A DNA stretch of 64,000 nucleotides from Dysgonomonas sp. Marseille-P4361 (GTDB lineage: Bacteria > Bacteroidota > Bacteroidia > Bacteroidales > Dysgonomonadaceae), in NCBI RefSeq assembly GCF_900343125.1, contig NZ_OPYL01000003.1, positions 248,001-312,000 of the forward strand, in the 5' to 3' direction. Of this stretch, positions 27,985-37,307 are shown piece after piece; the first letter of the stretch is position 1, and every line of letters begins with the position of its first letter. Both the position numbers and the translations under genes were made by a program. The notes beneath the pieces are model-generated. The model saw only the letters and a program-made list of their open reading frames with translations. It did not search any database and was not told the origin of the DNA.

Positions 27985-28824
27985 ATGAACTCTATATTAC
28001 ACGGAATTACGAAGATCTTCAGTTATGAACTTTATAAAGGTGAACACATCAACATAACAGTAGGCACTATTATATTCGCCATCATTACATTTCTCATTAC
28101 CTACTTTATTATTAAATTAATAAAGAAAGCTGTTATTCGTATCTTTGCTATTAATGACAATGGGAGAATAGAAACTGTTTTCAACTTCCTTAGCTATTTT
28201 ATATACGTTATTGTGTTCTTCTCTATACTGAGTGCCATAGGAGTAAACATAAGTATGTTTTTAACAGCAACGGCTGCTATATTTGTTGGATTAGGGTTTG
28301 CCCTGCAACAGATATTTCAAGATTTGATTGCCGGTATCTACATTCTACTTGATAGAACTTTGAATATTGGAGATATTATAGATGTAAATGGGAAAGTAGC
28401 CAAAGTAAATGAAATAAATCTTCGATCTACAATCGTAAAAACAAGAGACAGACGGATATTAGTTATTCCTAATCGCATATTCATTAATGAAATTATCAAT
28501 AACTGGACACAAGATGATGTGGTAACCAGAGCAAAGATCGAAGTTGGCGTATACATAGGCACTGATGTACAATTGGTAAAAGAAGTATTGCTTAAAAGCG
28601 TAGAAAACATAGAATCAGTTTTGAAATCACCTGAACCAACTGTAATATTAGATCATTTTGGAGAATCATCTCTTCGTTTTCACCTTCGCTATTTTATCAA
28701 TGACTCTTACAACAATGATATTATAGCTAGTGATATTCGTTTTGAGATAGATCGTCTTTTCAAAGAATACGGAATACAATTACCTGTACCGGTTCTTAAA
28801 GTGGAAAATAAGATTGGTGTATAA
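27985..28824 (+). CDS. Small-conductance mechanosensitive channel, MscS family
   Basis: Inner-membrane tension-gated channel that releases solutes on osmotic downshock. At 279 residues it is the short MscS type: two helices (about 24-45 and 65-85), then pore helix TM3 in FLTATAAIFVGLGFALQQIF, followed directly by FQDLIAGIYILLDRTLNIGDII and the beta-domain segments VNEINLRSTIVKTRDRR and VIPNRIFINEIINNW. The C-terminal alpha/beta domain ends in LPVPVLKVENK. A terminator follows; the tRNA-His gene downstream is on the other strand. Confidence 0.93.
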   Translation: MNSILHGITKIFSYELYKGEHINITVGTIIFAIITFLITYFIIKLIKKAVIRIFAINDNGRIETVFNFLSYFIYVIVFFSILSAIGVNISMFLTATAAIFVGLGFALQQIFQDLIAGIYILLDRTLNIGDIIDVNGKVAKVNEINLRSTIVKTRDRRILVIPNRIFINEIINNWTQDDVVTRAKIEVGVYIGTDVQLVKEVLLKSVENIESVLKSPEPTVILDHFGESSLRFHLRYFINDSYNNDIIASDIRFEIDRLFKEYGIQLPVPVLKVENKIGV

Positions 28825-28853
28825 AAAGAACTAATAAATATATAAGCCTTCAC

Positions 28854-28876
28854 AAGCCCACTTAAGTGGGCTTTTT
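28854..28876 (+). terminator. Terminator of the MscS gene
   Basis: Palindrome AGCCCAC-TTAA-GTGGGCT followed by five Ts, 30 bases after the stop. Confidence 0.8.
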
Positions 28877-28901
28877 ATATTGACAATACTATATAAAACA
28901 A

Positions 28902-28932
28902 AAAAGCCGCTAGTAAATAACTAACGGCTTTT
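28902..28932 (-). terminator. Terminator of tRNA-His
   Basis: Minus-strand stem AAAAGCCGTTAGT / ACTAGCGGCTTTT with one mismatch, followed by further Ts, immediately after the tRNA. Confidence 0.8.
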
Positions 28933-28937
28933 GTCTG

Positions 28938-29011
<74 letters not shown>

Positions 29012-29030
29012 CATATCTGCAATTGCGGTG

Positions 29031-29038
29031 CAAATATA
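29031..29038 (-). promoter_or_regulatory. -7 element TATATTTG for tRNA-His
   Basis: Minus-strand TAnnTTTG match 19 bases before the tRNA 5' end, the same distance as at tRNA-Met. Confidence 0.6.
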
Positions 29039-29208
29039 TGCATATTTATTATAATAACAAGGGTTATCAACGTTTTTTTACTGATTTTTTATGAAGTTTT
29101 TCTCAATAATAAGACAATCAATATACTAGGAAACATTAGGAAAAAGCAAAGAATTAGCTTCGTTTTCTTTTATTTCAATATTTTGTGTTTAGTTGAATAG
29201 ATTTTCAA

Positions 29209-29216
29209 TAATTTTG
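29209..29216 (+). promoter_or_regulatory. -7 element TAATTTTG for the symporter/C26-M19 unit
   Basis: TAnnTTTG match 27 bases before the ATG at 29244, with TTTG at 29182-29185 23 bases upstream as a -33 candidate. It rules out the longer frame starting at 29193. Confidence 0.6.
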
Positions 29217-29243
29217 TTCAATCACAATTTGATCAAAAAAAAA

Positions 29244-30482
29244 ATGAGCGTTCTAAAAAATTATAGATTTACTATATTCTTACTCGGAGGCATTTTACTT
29301 GGTGGGCTTTCCGGTATTCTTTTTGGAGAACAAGCTTCTGTAGTAAAACCGATTGGAGACATATTTCTTAATCTAATGTTTGTGCTTATCGTACCGTTAG
29401 TATTTTTCAGCATTTCGTCTTCCATTTGTAATATGAAGCAGTCTAATACAGTAAAGAAAGTTATTGTCAATATTATATTAGTCTTTCTGTTTACGGCTGT
29501 TATTTCTGCTTTTGTAGCCTATTTTCTCACCCTCATTTATAACCCTCTCGAAAACATAAATAAAGAAGATATTATATCTTCACTCCCTGAGCAATCTATC
29601 AGACAAATATCGTCAGCAGATATTATAGTAAACACCTTGACTGTTTCCGACTTTCAGTTACTATTTACAAAATCGAACTTACTTCCCCTTATTATATTTT
29701 CTGTTTTTTTAGGACTAGCTACCGCTTTCTCAGGAGAAAAAGGGAAACTCATAGCCGATTTTCTTAATGCAGGTACCAATGTTATTATGAAAATGATGCA
29801 AATTATTATGAAAGCAGCACCTATAGGCTTAGGCTGTTATTTTGCAGATACCGTAGGACAATTAGGAAACCAAATATTAGCAGGATATATGCATGTATTC
29901 TTCCTCTACCTGCTACTCACCATTGTTAGCTATTTCGGACTAAATTCGCTTTACATTTATTTATCCGGAGGAAGAAAGGCATTAGGTATTTTTTGGAAAA
30001 ATATGATAAATCCATCCTTGATGGCCATAGCAACTTCCTCCAGTGCTGCTTGTATACCTGTTAATATAGAAGCCTCAAAAAGAATGGGCGTACCAGATAA
30101 TATTGCAGAGACAGTGATTCCTCTGGGAACAAATATACACAAAGACGGCTCTGTTATGGCTGGAATAATAAAAGTTACATTTCTACTGACTATCTTTGGA
30201 CAAGAACTGACTTCCTCATCCGATATATTTATGATAATAGGTGTTGCATTACTGGTGGGGGCAGTAATGGGAGCAATCCCTAGTGGAGGAATGACTGGCG
30301 AACTTCTTATTTGTTCAATATTCGGATTCTCACCTCAGTTAGCAGGAACTTTAATGATTATCAGTACTATTATTGATATACCTGCTACTCTTATAAATTC
30401 TACCGGAAATGTCACATGCTCCGTTATGGTAACACGTCTAACGATCGGCAAAGACTGGATCAAAAAACAATTATATACTTAA
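29244..30482 (+). CDS. Dicarboxylate/amino acid:cation symporter (DAACS family)
   Basis: Inner-membrane secondary transporter of 412 residues related to GltP/DctA, moving glutamate, aspartate or C4-dicarboxylates with protons or sodium. It shows eight or so helices plus the two re-entrant hairpins: the serine-rich motif ATSSSAACIPVN and the later NIHKDGSVMAG and GGMTGELL segments that form the substrate and cation sites. The C-terminal INSTGNVTCSVMVTRL matches the Asn/Asp-rich helix 8 region. Start chosen at 29244 because a promoter element overlaps the upstream frame. The secreted C26-M19 hydrolase follows after 33 bases. Confidence 0.92.
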   Translation: MSVLKNYRFTIFLLGGILLGGLSGILFGEQASVVKPIGDIFLNLMFVLIVPLVFFSISSSICNMKQSNTVKKVIVNIILVFLFTAVISAFVAYFLTLIYNPLENINKEDIISSLPEQSIRQISSADIIVNTLTVSDFQLLFTKSNLLPLIIFSVFLGLATAFSGEKGKLIADFLNAGTNVIMKMMQIIMKAAPIGLGCYFADTVGQLGNQILAGYMHVFFLYLLLTIVSYFGLNSLYIYLSGGRKALGIFWKNMINPSLMAIATSSSAACIPVNIEASKRMGVPDNIAETVIPLGTNIHKDGSVMAGIIKVTFLLTIFGQELTSSSDIFMIIGVALLVGAVMGAIPSGGMTGELLICSIFGFSPQLAGTLMIISTIIDIPATLINSTGNVTCSVMVTRLTIGKDWIKKQLYT

Positions 30483-30515
30483 CTCTTCAACAGACAACAT
30501 TATAGATATATTATT

Positions 30516-32357
30516 ATGCAAAAGATATCAACAATTATACTATTCTTCCTATTACTTATCAGCAGTCTAAATGCACAGCAAAGCATTTCCCCTGAACTAA
30601 CAAAATTATATAAGGATATAGACATTGGGACAGCTCACCAAAATCAGTACAAACGAATGCCACTTATTGGTATATCTGCATCCAGAGGAACTCATGGAGG
30701 TTCTATAGTTTCGGGTACATACGTAGAGTCTATATTGAAAGCCGGTGGCATCCCTATAATTGTTCCGTCAATAACAGATAATAATACCTTAAGAGAAATC
30801 GTTAAAGATCTGGACGGATTAGTTCTGATTGGCGGTGACGATATTAACCCTATCTATTATAACGAGACTCCCCTACCCGACATAAACATCGTAGATTCTA
30901 TACGCGATATTTACGACCAAACATTGCTAAAACTTGCCTCTGACAGAAATATCCCCATGTTAGGCATATGCAGAGGAGAGCAACTCATTAATGTAGCATT
31001 TGCAGGCTCATTATATCAAGATATCCCCAAACAATTTGCGAATAAAAGTATTGAACATAAACAAACTCAGCCTAGAGAGGAGGGCACACACTTGGTTACT
31101 ATAGAAAAAAAATCGAAACTAGCTGAAATATTAGGTCAAACAGAAGTACTAACCAACACTTATCATCATCAGGCTGTAAAGAAGATAGCACCTCATTTCA
31201 TTATTTCAGCTAAAACATCAGATGGAATAACAGAAGCTATTGAAGCCTACCCAAATCGTTCAATTCTTGGTATACAATGGCATCCGGAAAGTCATGCAGC
31301 AAAAGGAGACACAACAATGCAAAAAATCTTTGACTTTATCATCAACGAAGCTAAAACTTTCGGAAAGGCAAAAGAGCTTCACAAAAAAATATTGTCAGTA
31401 GATACCCATTGTGACACCCCTTTAGAGTTTAAGAAGTCAGGTTTCAATATCGGGAATAGAGAAGAAAACCAGGTAAATATTCCAAAGATAGAAGAAGGTA
31501 TGCTTGATGCTATATTCTTCGCAGCATATACTGCACAAGGACCGCGAGACGCTGCTTCTTCTCAAAAGACTGTAGAAAAGATAGAAGGATTGATAAAAGG
31601 GATACACAAGCAAGTAGAAATGAATCAAGACGTATGCGGTATTGCATACACTACCAAAGACTTGATTAGATTAAAAAAGGAAGGAAAAAAAGCTATTTTT
31701 ATTGGAATAGAAAATGGATATGGTATTGGGAAGGACATCAAAAATATAGAATATTTCAAAAACATGGGGGTAAATTATATAACCTTATGCCATACAAAGG
31801 ATAATGATATTTGCGACACTTCAAGCAAAAGTAACAATGAGTGGAATGGATTAAGTCCTTTTGGCCGTGAGGTTATAAAAGAAATGAACCGATTAGGAAT
31901 AATGATCGATGTATCTCATGCCGGAGAAAAAACGTTTTGGGATGTTATCGAATTATCTACTCAACCCATTATAGCTTCACATTCATCAGCTCAGGCTCTT
32001 TGCTACCACGATAGAAACCTTACCGATAAACAAATGAAAGCTATTGCTAAAAATGGAGGAGTAGTACAAATCTGCCTTGTTGATTTATTCATTAATAAAG
32101 AAACGAAGAAAGCGAGTATTATGGATGCCATAGACCATATCGACTATGCTGTGAAGATAGCAGGAATAGACCACGTTGGTATAGCTTCCGACTTTGATGG
32201 AGGTGGAGGGCTTATTGGATGCACAGGAAGCAATGACATGATAAACATCACAGTTAAACTTATTGAAAGAGGTTATACTGACGAGGAGATAGAAAAAATA
32301 TGGGGAAGTAATTTCCTTCGTGTAATGGATGAGGTACAGAAAGGAGCAAAAGAATAA
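30516..32357 (+). CDS. Secreted fusion: C26 gamma-glutamyl hydrolase-like + M19 membrane dipeptidase-like
   Basis: Exported two-domain enzyme of 613 residues with a signal peptide (about 1-20, ending LNA-QQ). Residues 48-285 are a class I glutamine-amidotransferase-like peptidase C26 domain: nucleophile Cys152 in LGICRGEQ, His256 and Glu258 in GIQWHPES. Residues 290-610 are an M19 dipeptidase: first metal pair His298/Asp300 in VDTHCDT, bridging Glu in IGIENGYG, then DVSHAG, ASHSSAQAL and GIASDFDGG. All catalytic positions look intact in both halves. C26 enzymes hydrolyse gamma-glutamyl amides and M19 enzymes dipeptides, so gamma-glutamyl-peptide breakdown beside a glutamate-type symporter is a reasonable inference. 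Confidence 0.9.
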   Translation: MQKISTIILFFLLLISSLNAQQSISPELTKLYKDIDIGTAHQNQYKRMPLIGISASRGTHGGSIVSGTYVESILKAGGIPIIVPSITDNNTLREIVKDLDGLVLIGGDDINPIYYNETPLPDINIVDSIRDIYDQTLLKLASDRNIPMLGICRGEQLINVAFAGSLYQDIPKQFANKSIEHKQTQPREEGTHLVTIEKKSKLAEILGQTEVLTNTYHHQAVKKIAPHFIISAKTSDGITEAIEAYPNRSILGIQWHPESHAAKGDTTMQKIFDFIINEAKTFGKAKELHKKILSVDTHCDTPLEFKKSGFNIGNREENQVNIPKIEEGMLDAIFFAAYTAQGPRDAASSQKTVEKIEGLIKGIHKQVEMNQDVCGIAYTTKDLIRLKKEGKKAIFIGIENGYGIGKDIKNIEYFKNMGVNYITLCHTKDNDICDTSSKSNNEWNGLSPFGREVIKEMNRLGIMIDVSHAGEKTFWDVIELSTQPIIASHSSAQALCYHDRNLTDKQMKAIAKNGGVVQICLVDLFINKETKKASIMDAIDHIDYAVKIAGIDHVGIASDFDGGGGLIGCTGSNDMINITVKLIERGYTDEEIEKIWGSNFLRVMDEVQKGAKE

Positions 32358-32382
32358 GCCTCCCATAAATGGCTAGCCACAT

Positions 32383-32423
32383 ATAATAAAAGTCCGATTG
32401 AATTTCAATCGGACTTTTATTAT
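32383..32423. terminator. Bidirectional terminator, C26-M19 gene vs aminotransferase gene
   Basis: Perfect inverted repeat with 20-base arms and a one-base centre, core AGTCCGATTGAA / TTCAATCGGACT, A/T-rich ends on both strands; sits between two convergent stop codons. Confidence 0.85.
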
Positions 32424-32441
32424 TTTATATTCTAATTACCC

Positions 32442-33635
32442 CTATTTCAACTTTGCTAACGTTTCTTTTACACGTCTCATCGCTTCTACAATGTTCTCAT
32501 CCGATGTAGCGTATGAAAAACGAATATAGTTAGGAGCAGAGAATGCCAATCCACCAACACTAGCCACATGTCCTTCTTCAAGTAAAAACATAGCTAAATC
32601 TGCCGATGTGTTTATAGTTCTACCATTATACGATTTTCCGAAATAATAGCTACACTCGGGGAATAGGTAGAATGCTCCTTCAGGCTTGTTTACTTTGAAA
32701 CCTTCTATTTCTGAAGCTAATTTTACAATTAAATCTCTACGGCGTGCGAATGCCTGACGCATATCTTCAATACATTGCTGATCGCCAAGATATGCTGCCT
32801 CTGCTGCTTTTTGTGCAATAGAAGAAGGTCCTGAAGTATATTGTCCTTGTAGTTTATTGCAAGCCGAAGCTAACCACTGAGGAGCAGCCATCCAACCTAA
32901 ACGCCATCCTGTCATCGCATATGCTTTGGATACCCCATTTATAATAGCGACTCTATCTCTTACATTTTCAAACTGAGCAATACTTTCATGCTTCCCTACA
33001 TAATTGATATGCTCATAAATCTCGTCTGCGATAATAATAATATTAGGATATTTCGCCAATACATCAGCCAAAGCTTTTAATTCATTTTTTGTGTACACAC
33101 TTCCTGTTGGATTGGAAGGAGAGCAAAGAATAATTGCTCTTGACTTTGGAGTAATCGCCGCCTCCAATTGAGCAGGCGTTACTTTAAAATCCTGATCTAT
33201 TTCTGTTTCTATAATTACACTTGTCCCTTCTGCCAATTTTACCATTTCGATATAGCTAACCCAACATGGAGCAGGAATAATCACTTCATCTCCTGGATTA
33301 ACAATACTTAGAACCGCATTACAAACCGACTGCTTAGCTCCATTGGAACAGATAATCTGCTCTGGTTTAAAAGACAATCCGTTTTCTTTCTCTAGTTTCT
33401 GACATATAGCTTGTCTTAAAGACAAATAACCCGGGACAGGTGTATAGAATGAGAAATTGTCATCAATTGCTTTTTTCGCAGCGTTTTTTATATGTTCTGG
33501 TGTAAAAAAATCAGGTTCACCCACGCTCAGATTTATAACATTGATCCCCTGAGCCTTTAGTTCATTACTTTTTTGAGACATAGCCAGCGTTTCTGAAACT
33601 GCAAGACTGGCTATACGTTGCGATGCTTGTGACAT
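32442..33635 (-). CDS. Aspartate aminotransferase-type PLP aminotransferase
   Basis: Fold-type I class I aminotransferase of the AspC/AspB (I-gamma) group, 397 residues. PLP Lys237 lies in GVSKAYAMTGWRLGW; Asp204 and Tyr207 in IIADEIYEHI hold the cofactor; SPSNPTGSVY and the SVGEPDFFTPEHI N-terminal arm are typical. The terminal RFSYATSDENI carries the substrate-carboxylate Arg. It most probably interconverts aspartate and oxaloacetate; other substrates are possible. It is the last gene of the LptF/G-ribBA unit, 40 bases after ribBA. Confidence 0.92.
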   Translation of the reverse strand: MSQASQRIASLAVSETLAMSQKSNELKAQGINVINLSVGEPDFFTPEHIKNAAKKAIDDNFSFYTPVPGYLSLRQAICQKLEKENGLSFKPEQIICSNGAKQSVCNAVLSIVNPGDEVIIPAPCWVSYIEMVKLAEGTSVIIETEIDQDFKVTPAQLEAAITPKSRAIILCSPSNPTGSVYTKNELKALADVLAKYPNIIIIADEIYEHINYVGKHESIAQFENVRDRVAIINGVSKAYAMTGWRLGWMAAPQWLASACNKLQGQYTSGPSSIAQKAAEAAYLGDQQCIEDMRQAFARRRDLIVKLASEIEGFKVNKPEGAFYLFPECSYYFGKSYNGRTINTSADLAMFLLEEGHVASVGGLAFSAPNYIRFSYATSDENIVEAMRRVKETLAKLK

Positions 33636-33675
33636 GTTTATAAAGATTTAGATTTATTTTTATCTGATACGACTA

Positions 33676-34893
33676 TCAATCTACATTATGCAGATCGTGT
33701 CCCATACGTTCTTTTTTAGTCTGCATATAAAATGCATTGTATTTATTTGGGCTCACCTCAATTGGCACATTATCTACGACTGTCAGGCCAAATGATTCTA
33801 AGCCTCTTCTTTTTACTGGATTATTGGTCAGTAGTCTCATTTGGCTAACCTCCAACTCCCTTAAGATAGCAGCTCCTACCCCATAATCACGTTCATCGGC
33901 TCTATATCCCAAATGCAGATTTGCATCTACTGTATCAAAACCTTCTTCCTGTAATTTATAAGCCTCCATTTTAGCCATCAAACCAATACCTCGTCCTTCC
34001 TGATTTAGATATATAATAACTCCTTTACCTGCTTTCTCTATCATTTGCATCGATTTGTGAAGCTGCTCTCCACATTCGCAGCGATAAGAGCCAAAGATAT
34101 CCCCTGTCACACATGAAGAATGCACACGGACCAAAACTTGTTCATCTTTATCCCATGTTCCTTTTATAAGAGCAACATGCTCTAAACCATTGGATTTTTG
34201 TTTGAAAGGTATTAAACGGAAGTTTCCATAAGCTGTAGGCATTTGCACTTCTGCACCTCGTTCGATAAGAGATTCGCGCTCGAGTCTGTAACGAATTAGG
34301 TCTGCAACAGAAATAAGCTTCAAATTAAATTTGTCTGCCATTTCTCTCAACTCTGGCAAACGAGCCATTTCGCCATCCTCTTTCTTAATTTCGATTAGTA
34401 CGCCCGCTGGGTACAATCCCGCTAAGCGTGCTAGATCTACTGCAGCCTCGGTATGACCTACTCTACTTAGCACTCCTTTCTCTTTCGCTTTCAGAGGGAA
34501 TATATGTCCAGGACGTCCAAAATCTTCGGGTTTTGTTTCCGGTTTAGTTAGTGCTAAAATCGTTTGCGCTCTGTCATATGCTGAAATACCGGTAGTAACT
34601 CCGTTTTTCAACAAGTCAATTGATACAGTAAACGGTGTAGAGTGTGTTGCTGTATTATGTGTTACCATCATTGGTAAATCAAGCTCTTCACACCTACTTG
34701 GCGTAAGAGGAGTACAAATCAGCCCCCTTGCATGAGTCTCCATAAAGTTTATTTTCTCTGGAGTAATTGCTTCTGCTGCAATAATTAGATCTCCTTCATT
34801 TTCACGATCTTCATCATCTACAACAATAACAAAATTACCTTTTCTTATTTCTTCTATGGCTTCCTCTACTGTATCTAATTTTATCTTATTCAT
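33676..34893 (-). CDS. ribBA: Bifunctional DHBP synthase / GTP cyclohydrolase II (RibBA)
   Basis: Provides both starting branches of riboflavin synthesis. Residues 1-205 are 3,4-dihydroxy-2-butanone 4-phosphate synthase: [23 protein letters not shown] and [14 protein letters not shown]. Residues 206-405 are GTP cyclohydrolase II, whose zinc cysteines lie in [17 protein letters not shown] and the GTP-binding Arg in QEGRGIGL. Both halves look active. It starts 12 bases after the LptF/G gene, so no FMN riboswitch can lie directly upstream. Confidence 0.96.
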   Translation of the reverse strand: MNKIKLDTVEEAIEEIRKGNFVIVVDDEDRENEGDLIIAAEAITPEKINFMETHARGLICTPLTPSRCEELDLPMMVTHNTATHSTPFTVSIDLLKNGVTTGISAYDRAQTILALTKPETKPEDFGRPGHIFPLKAKEKGVLSRVGHTEAAVDLARLAGLYPAGVLIEIKKEDGEMARLPELREMADKFNLKLISVADLIRYRLERESLIERGAEVQMPTAYGNFRLIPFKQKSNGLEHVALIKGTWDKDEQVLVRVHSSCVTGDIFGSYRCECGEQLHKSMQMIEKAGKGVIIYLNQEGRGIGLMAKMEAYKLQEEGFDTVDANLHLGYRADERDYGVGAAILRELEVSQMRLLTNNPVKRRGLESFGLTVVDNVPIEVSPNKYNAFYMQTKKERMGHDLHNVD

Positions 34894-34905
34894 AATTAAT
34901 GCATA

Positions 34906-36963
34906 TTAATCTATAATTTCAACACCCATTTTATCTTTATCCATTTGTTTTTTTACATACAGATAATTCGTTATTGGGTAAAAAGCTATCAACAAAACTA
35001 TAACAATTACATGATACATTGCATTTCTAGTATGTATATTTCTATAAAATGCCTGATAATAAATCATTGAACGAATAAACAGCACAAAATATGCAGCATA
35101 TACGATCCACGAAAGATCTTCAATTTTCACTACAAACAAAGCTAAAACTGAGAGCAAGTATGCTATGCTTGTATATATAGAGTTGATATTGTAAAAATAC
35201 TGAATTTTATCTATATTTTTTCTATCCTGCTGATCAATTATATCACCAAGTTCAGCTCCTCGCTGTTTAAGAATACTTAGTGCTGCCAATCTAGCTTCCT
35301 TATCAAGATTATATTTTTCATGATCACGAACAACTTGTCTCAATTTATCGCTATCCATATCTTCCAAGCTAGATAATAGTTCTGGATAAACATCTATTTC
35401 GGATACATCCGGTATTCTATTTATTATATTTTGACGCTCTTCGGATGTCAAAGCTGGAGGAGTTTTTATAAATAATATTTTTCTTATAAATCGGCTATAG
35501 GCTTCCGGATTAAACAAAGCTGAATCATTCATGGCTTTATATGTTAGGAATACCCCTAATGGGAATAATACAGCCGAGCTCAGCCACATTCCCTGCCAAA
35601 CTTCCCAGACTCCATCTCGTGCAAATTTATATCCGATATTGTTTATAATATAATAGAATATGAAAAGACATACCGAAACAACAACAGGCATGCCGAGTCC
35701 CCCTTTACGAATAATTGCACCCAAAGGTGCCCCAATAAAGAAGAATATAAGGCAGGCAAACGATAGCGTAAACTTTTGATGCCACTCGATCAAGTGATAT
35801 CGTATATTTTTCTGGACAAACTCTTTTTGTGGAATCTCTATCATATAAGAGTTTACCCTATTGTTCCGAGCTTCTGAAGATGCAGATTCCAGATATTGAG
35901 ATAACCTTTCCTGAGAAAATGTGCTTATTAAAGAGTCAAAATCTAGCGGAGGAATCTTTGCTTCTGCGAATTGCATATCGGGAAAACTATCTTTTTTTTG
36001 CTCTAAGGCAATTTTCTTTTCCTTATAGAAGTCTGTATTTCTGTATGTTAAGTAAATTTGTTTTCCAACAACTTCCCTATCCCGAATATTCAAACTATCC
36101 AAATGGTGGTTCATCGAATCAATAGACTCTTCCAGTTGGAGTATATTTTTAGAGACATAGGTACCTTCTAGATTGGCTTCATCCATTCGTTCAAAGCCTG
36201 TATTAAATGGAATTATAACATCTTTCTGCTTAAAATTCTCCCTAAAATAAGAGATGAATTTATTTTTCTGGCTTGAGACACGTCTTGTATCACTTTCCTG
36301 TCCATTGCTGAACTGCTGACCATCATACAGAGAAAACAAAAGAAATGTTTTATCTTCAGAGACATGCATTATCCCTGAGTCACAAACTATAATAGACATG
36401 TTATCAAATCCTTTAGACAGATCATAGATCTTTAAATCATGCAACATCCTTGTCTTAGGATCCTTCTTTTTTATATAAAGACTATATCCTTTTATCCCAT
36501 CATAAAAAGCACCTTCAGGTATTTCCAACTCAGGCTTCTTGCCTTTTACTGACATAAATAGAGAACGGAATTTAACATTAATCTCAGGCATTGCATAGTT
36601 CTGAAAGAAGAAAGCTCCAATAGCAATCATCCCGACCAATATGATCAAGGGTCTCATAACCTTCAACAATGACACTCCCGCAGCCTTAATAGCAAGTAAT
36701 TCTAACCGCTCTCCCAAATTTCCAAATGTCATCAAAGAGGCCAGCAGCAGAGATAAAGGCAATGCCATGGGAATTAGTTGCAATGCTGCATAAAAGAAGA
36801 GTTCTCCCAAGACAAGTACATCAAGTCCTTTTCCGACCATCTCCTCGACATACCTCCACAAGAACTGCATTAAGACTATAAAAAGACAAATTCCGAAAGT
36901 CATAAAAAAGACCGGAACAAATGTCTGTATAATAAATAAATATAGTCGTTTTATTCTAAGCAT
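34906..36963 (-). CDS. LptF/LptG-type lipopolysaccharide export permease (long form)
   Basis: Inner-membrane permease of the YjgP/YjgQ family, part of the LptB2FG transporter that extracts LPS for transport to the outer membrane. N-terminal helices begin RLYLFIIQTFVPVFFMTFG; GNLGERLELLAIKAAGVSLLKVMRPL is the coupling-helix region; a periplasmic beta-jellyroll spans about 120-400; further helices follow, including GAPLGAIIRKGGLGMPVVVS. At 685 residues it is much longer than E. coli LptF/G (about 360), with an extra helix-rich C-terminus; this long form is usual in Bacteroidales. First gene of the three-gene minus-strand unit. Confidence 0.9.
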   Translation of the reverse strand: MLRIKRLYLFIIQTFVPVFFMTFGICLFIVLMQFLWRYVEEMVGKGLDVLVLGELFFYAALQLIPMALPLSLLLASLMTFGNLGERLELLAIKAAGVSLLKVMRPLIILVGMIAIGAFFFQNYAMPEINVKFRSLFMSVKGKKPELEIPEGAFYDGIKGYSLYIKKKDPKTRMLHDLKIYDLSKGFDNMSIIVCDSGIMHVSEDKTFLLFSLYDGQQFSNGQESDTRRVSSQKNKFISYFRENFKQKDVIIPFNTGFERMDEANLEGTYVSKNILQLEESIDSMNHHLDSLNIRDREVVGKQIYLTYRNTDFYKEKKIALEQKKDSFPDMQFAEAKIPPLDFDSLISTFSQERLSQYLESASSEARNNRVNSYMIEIPQKEFVQKNIRYHLIEWHQKFTLSFACLIFFFIGAPLGAIIRKGGLGMPVVVSVCLFIFYYIINNIGYKFARDGVWEVWQGMWLSSAVLFPLGVFLTYKAMNDSALFNPEAYSRFIRKILFIKTPPALTSEERQNIINRIPDVSEIDVYPELLSSLEDMDSDKLRQVVRDHEKYNLDKEARLAALSILKQRGAELGDIIDQQDRKNIDKIQYFYNINSIYTSIAYLLSVLALFVVKIEDLSWIVYAAYFVLFIRSMIYYQAFYRNIHTRNAMYHVIVIVLLIAFYPITNYLYVKKQMDKDKMGVEIID

Positions 36964-36987
36964 TGATAATAATCCAAAAATCGACTA

Positions 36988-36995
36988 CAAAAGTA
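36988..36995 (-). promoter_or_regulatory. -7 element TACTTTTG for the LptF/G-ribBA-aminotransferase unit
   Basis: Minus-strand TAnnTTTG match 24 bases before the ATG at 36963. Confidence 0.6.
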
Positions 36996-37153
36996 GTAAA
37001 AAGTAGAATGTTAAAGGCTATTTATATTGCTAAAGATTATATTCTTAATTTTTATTAGCTATTTCTAACTGGGTATGAGCATATTCCTTTTAACAAACTA
37101 AAATATTTAAATTATTTTCGCCTTCAACTCTTGTTTTATAAAAAATAATCTCC

Positions 37154-37161
37154 TATTTTTG
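37154..37161 (+). promoter_or_regulatory. -7 element TATTTTTG for tRNA-Met
   Basis: TAnnTTTG match 19 bases before the tRNA, with TTG at 37131-37133 exactly 20 bases upstream as the -33 element. Confidence 0.7.
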
Positions 37162-37180
37162 CACCCGCTAAGAAGATGAT

Positions 37181-37254
37181 GGCGGGATAGCTCAGCTGGT
37201 TAGAGCGCATGATTCATAATCATGAGGTCCCGGGTTCAAGTCCCGGTCCCGCTA
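37181..37254 (+). tRNA. tRNA with CAT anticodon (probably elongator Met)
   Basis: A full 74-base cloverleaf: acceptor GGCGGGA / TCCCGCT (one G-U), D stem GCTC/GAGC, anticodon stem CATGA/TCATG with loop TTCATAA, T arm CCGGG-TTCAAGT-CCCGG, discriminator A73. CCA is not encoded. The anticodon is CAT; elongator Met is most likely, although tRNA-Ile2 (lysidine-modified) also carries CAT and cannot be excluded by eye. It lacks the unpaired 1-72 of initiator tRNA. Confidence 0.93.
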
Positions 37255-37261
37255 CAAAAAG

Positions 37262-37292
37262 AAAAGACTTACAAGTTTGTAAGTCTTTTTTT
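37262..37292. terminator. Terminator after tRNA-Met, shared with GH78-like gene
   Basis: Stem AAAAGACTTAC / GTAAGTCTTTT with a short loop, T-rich on both strands; it lies between the tRNA and the stop of the convergent GH78-like gene at 37308. Confidence 0.85.
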
Positions 37293-37307
37293 CTATTAGA
37301 ATAGAAC

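Noticed and set aside
33640-36963. FMN riboswitch for ribBA
   Set aside because: ribBA starts 12 bases after the LptF/G gene, leaving no room, and no riboswitch-like structure is seen elsewhere in the unit.
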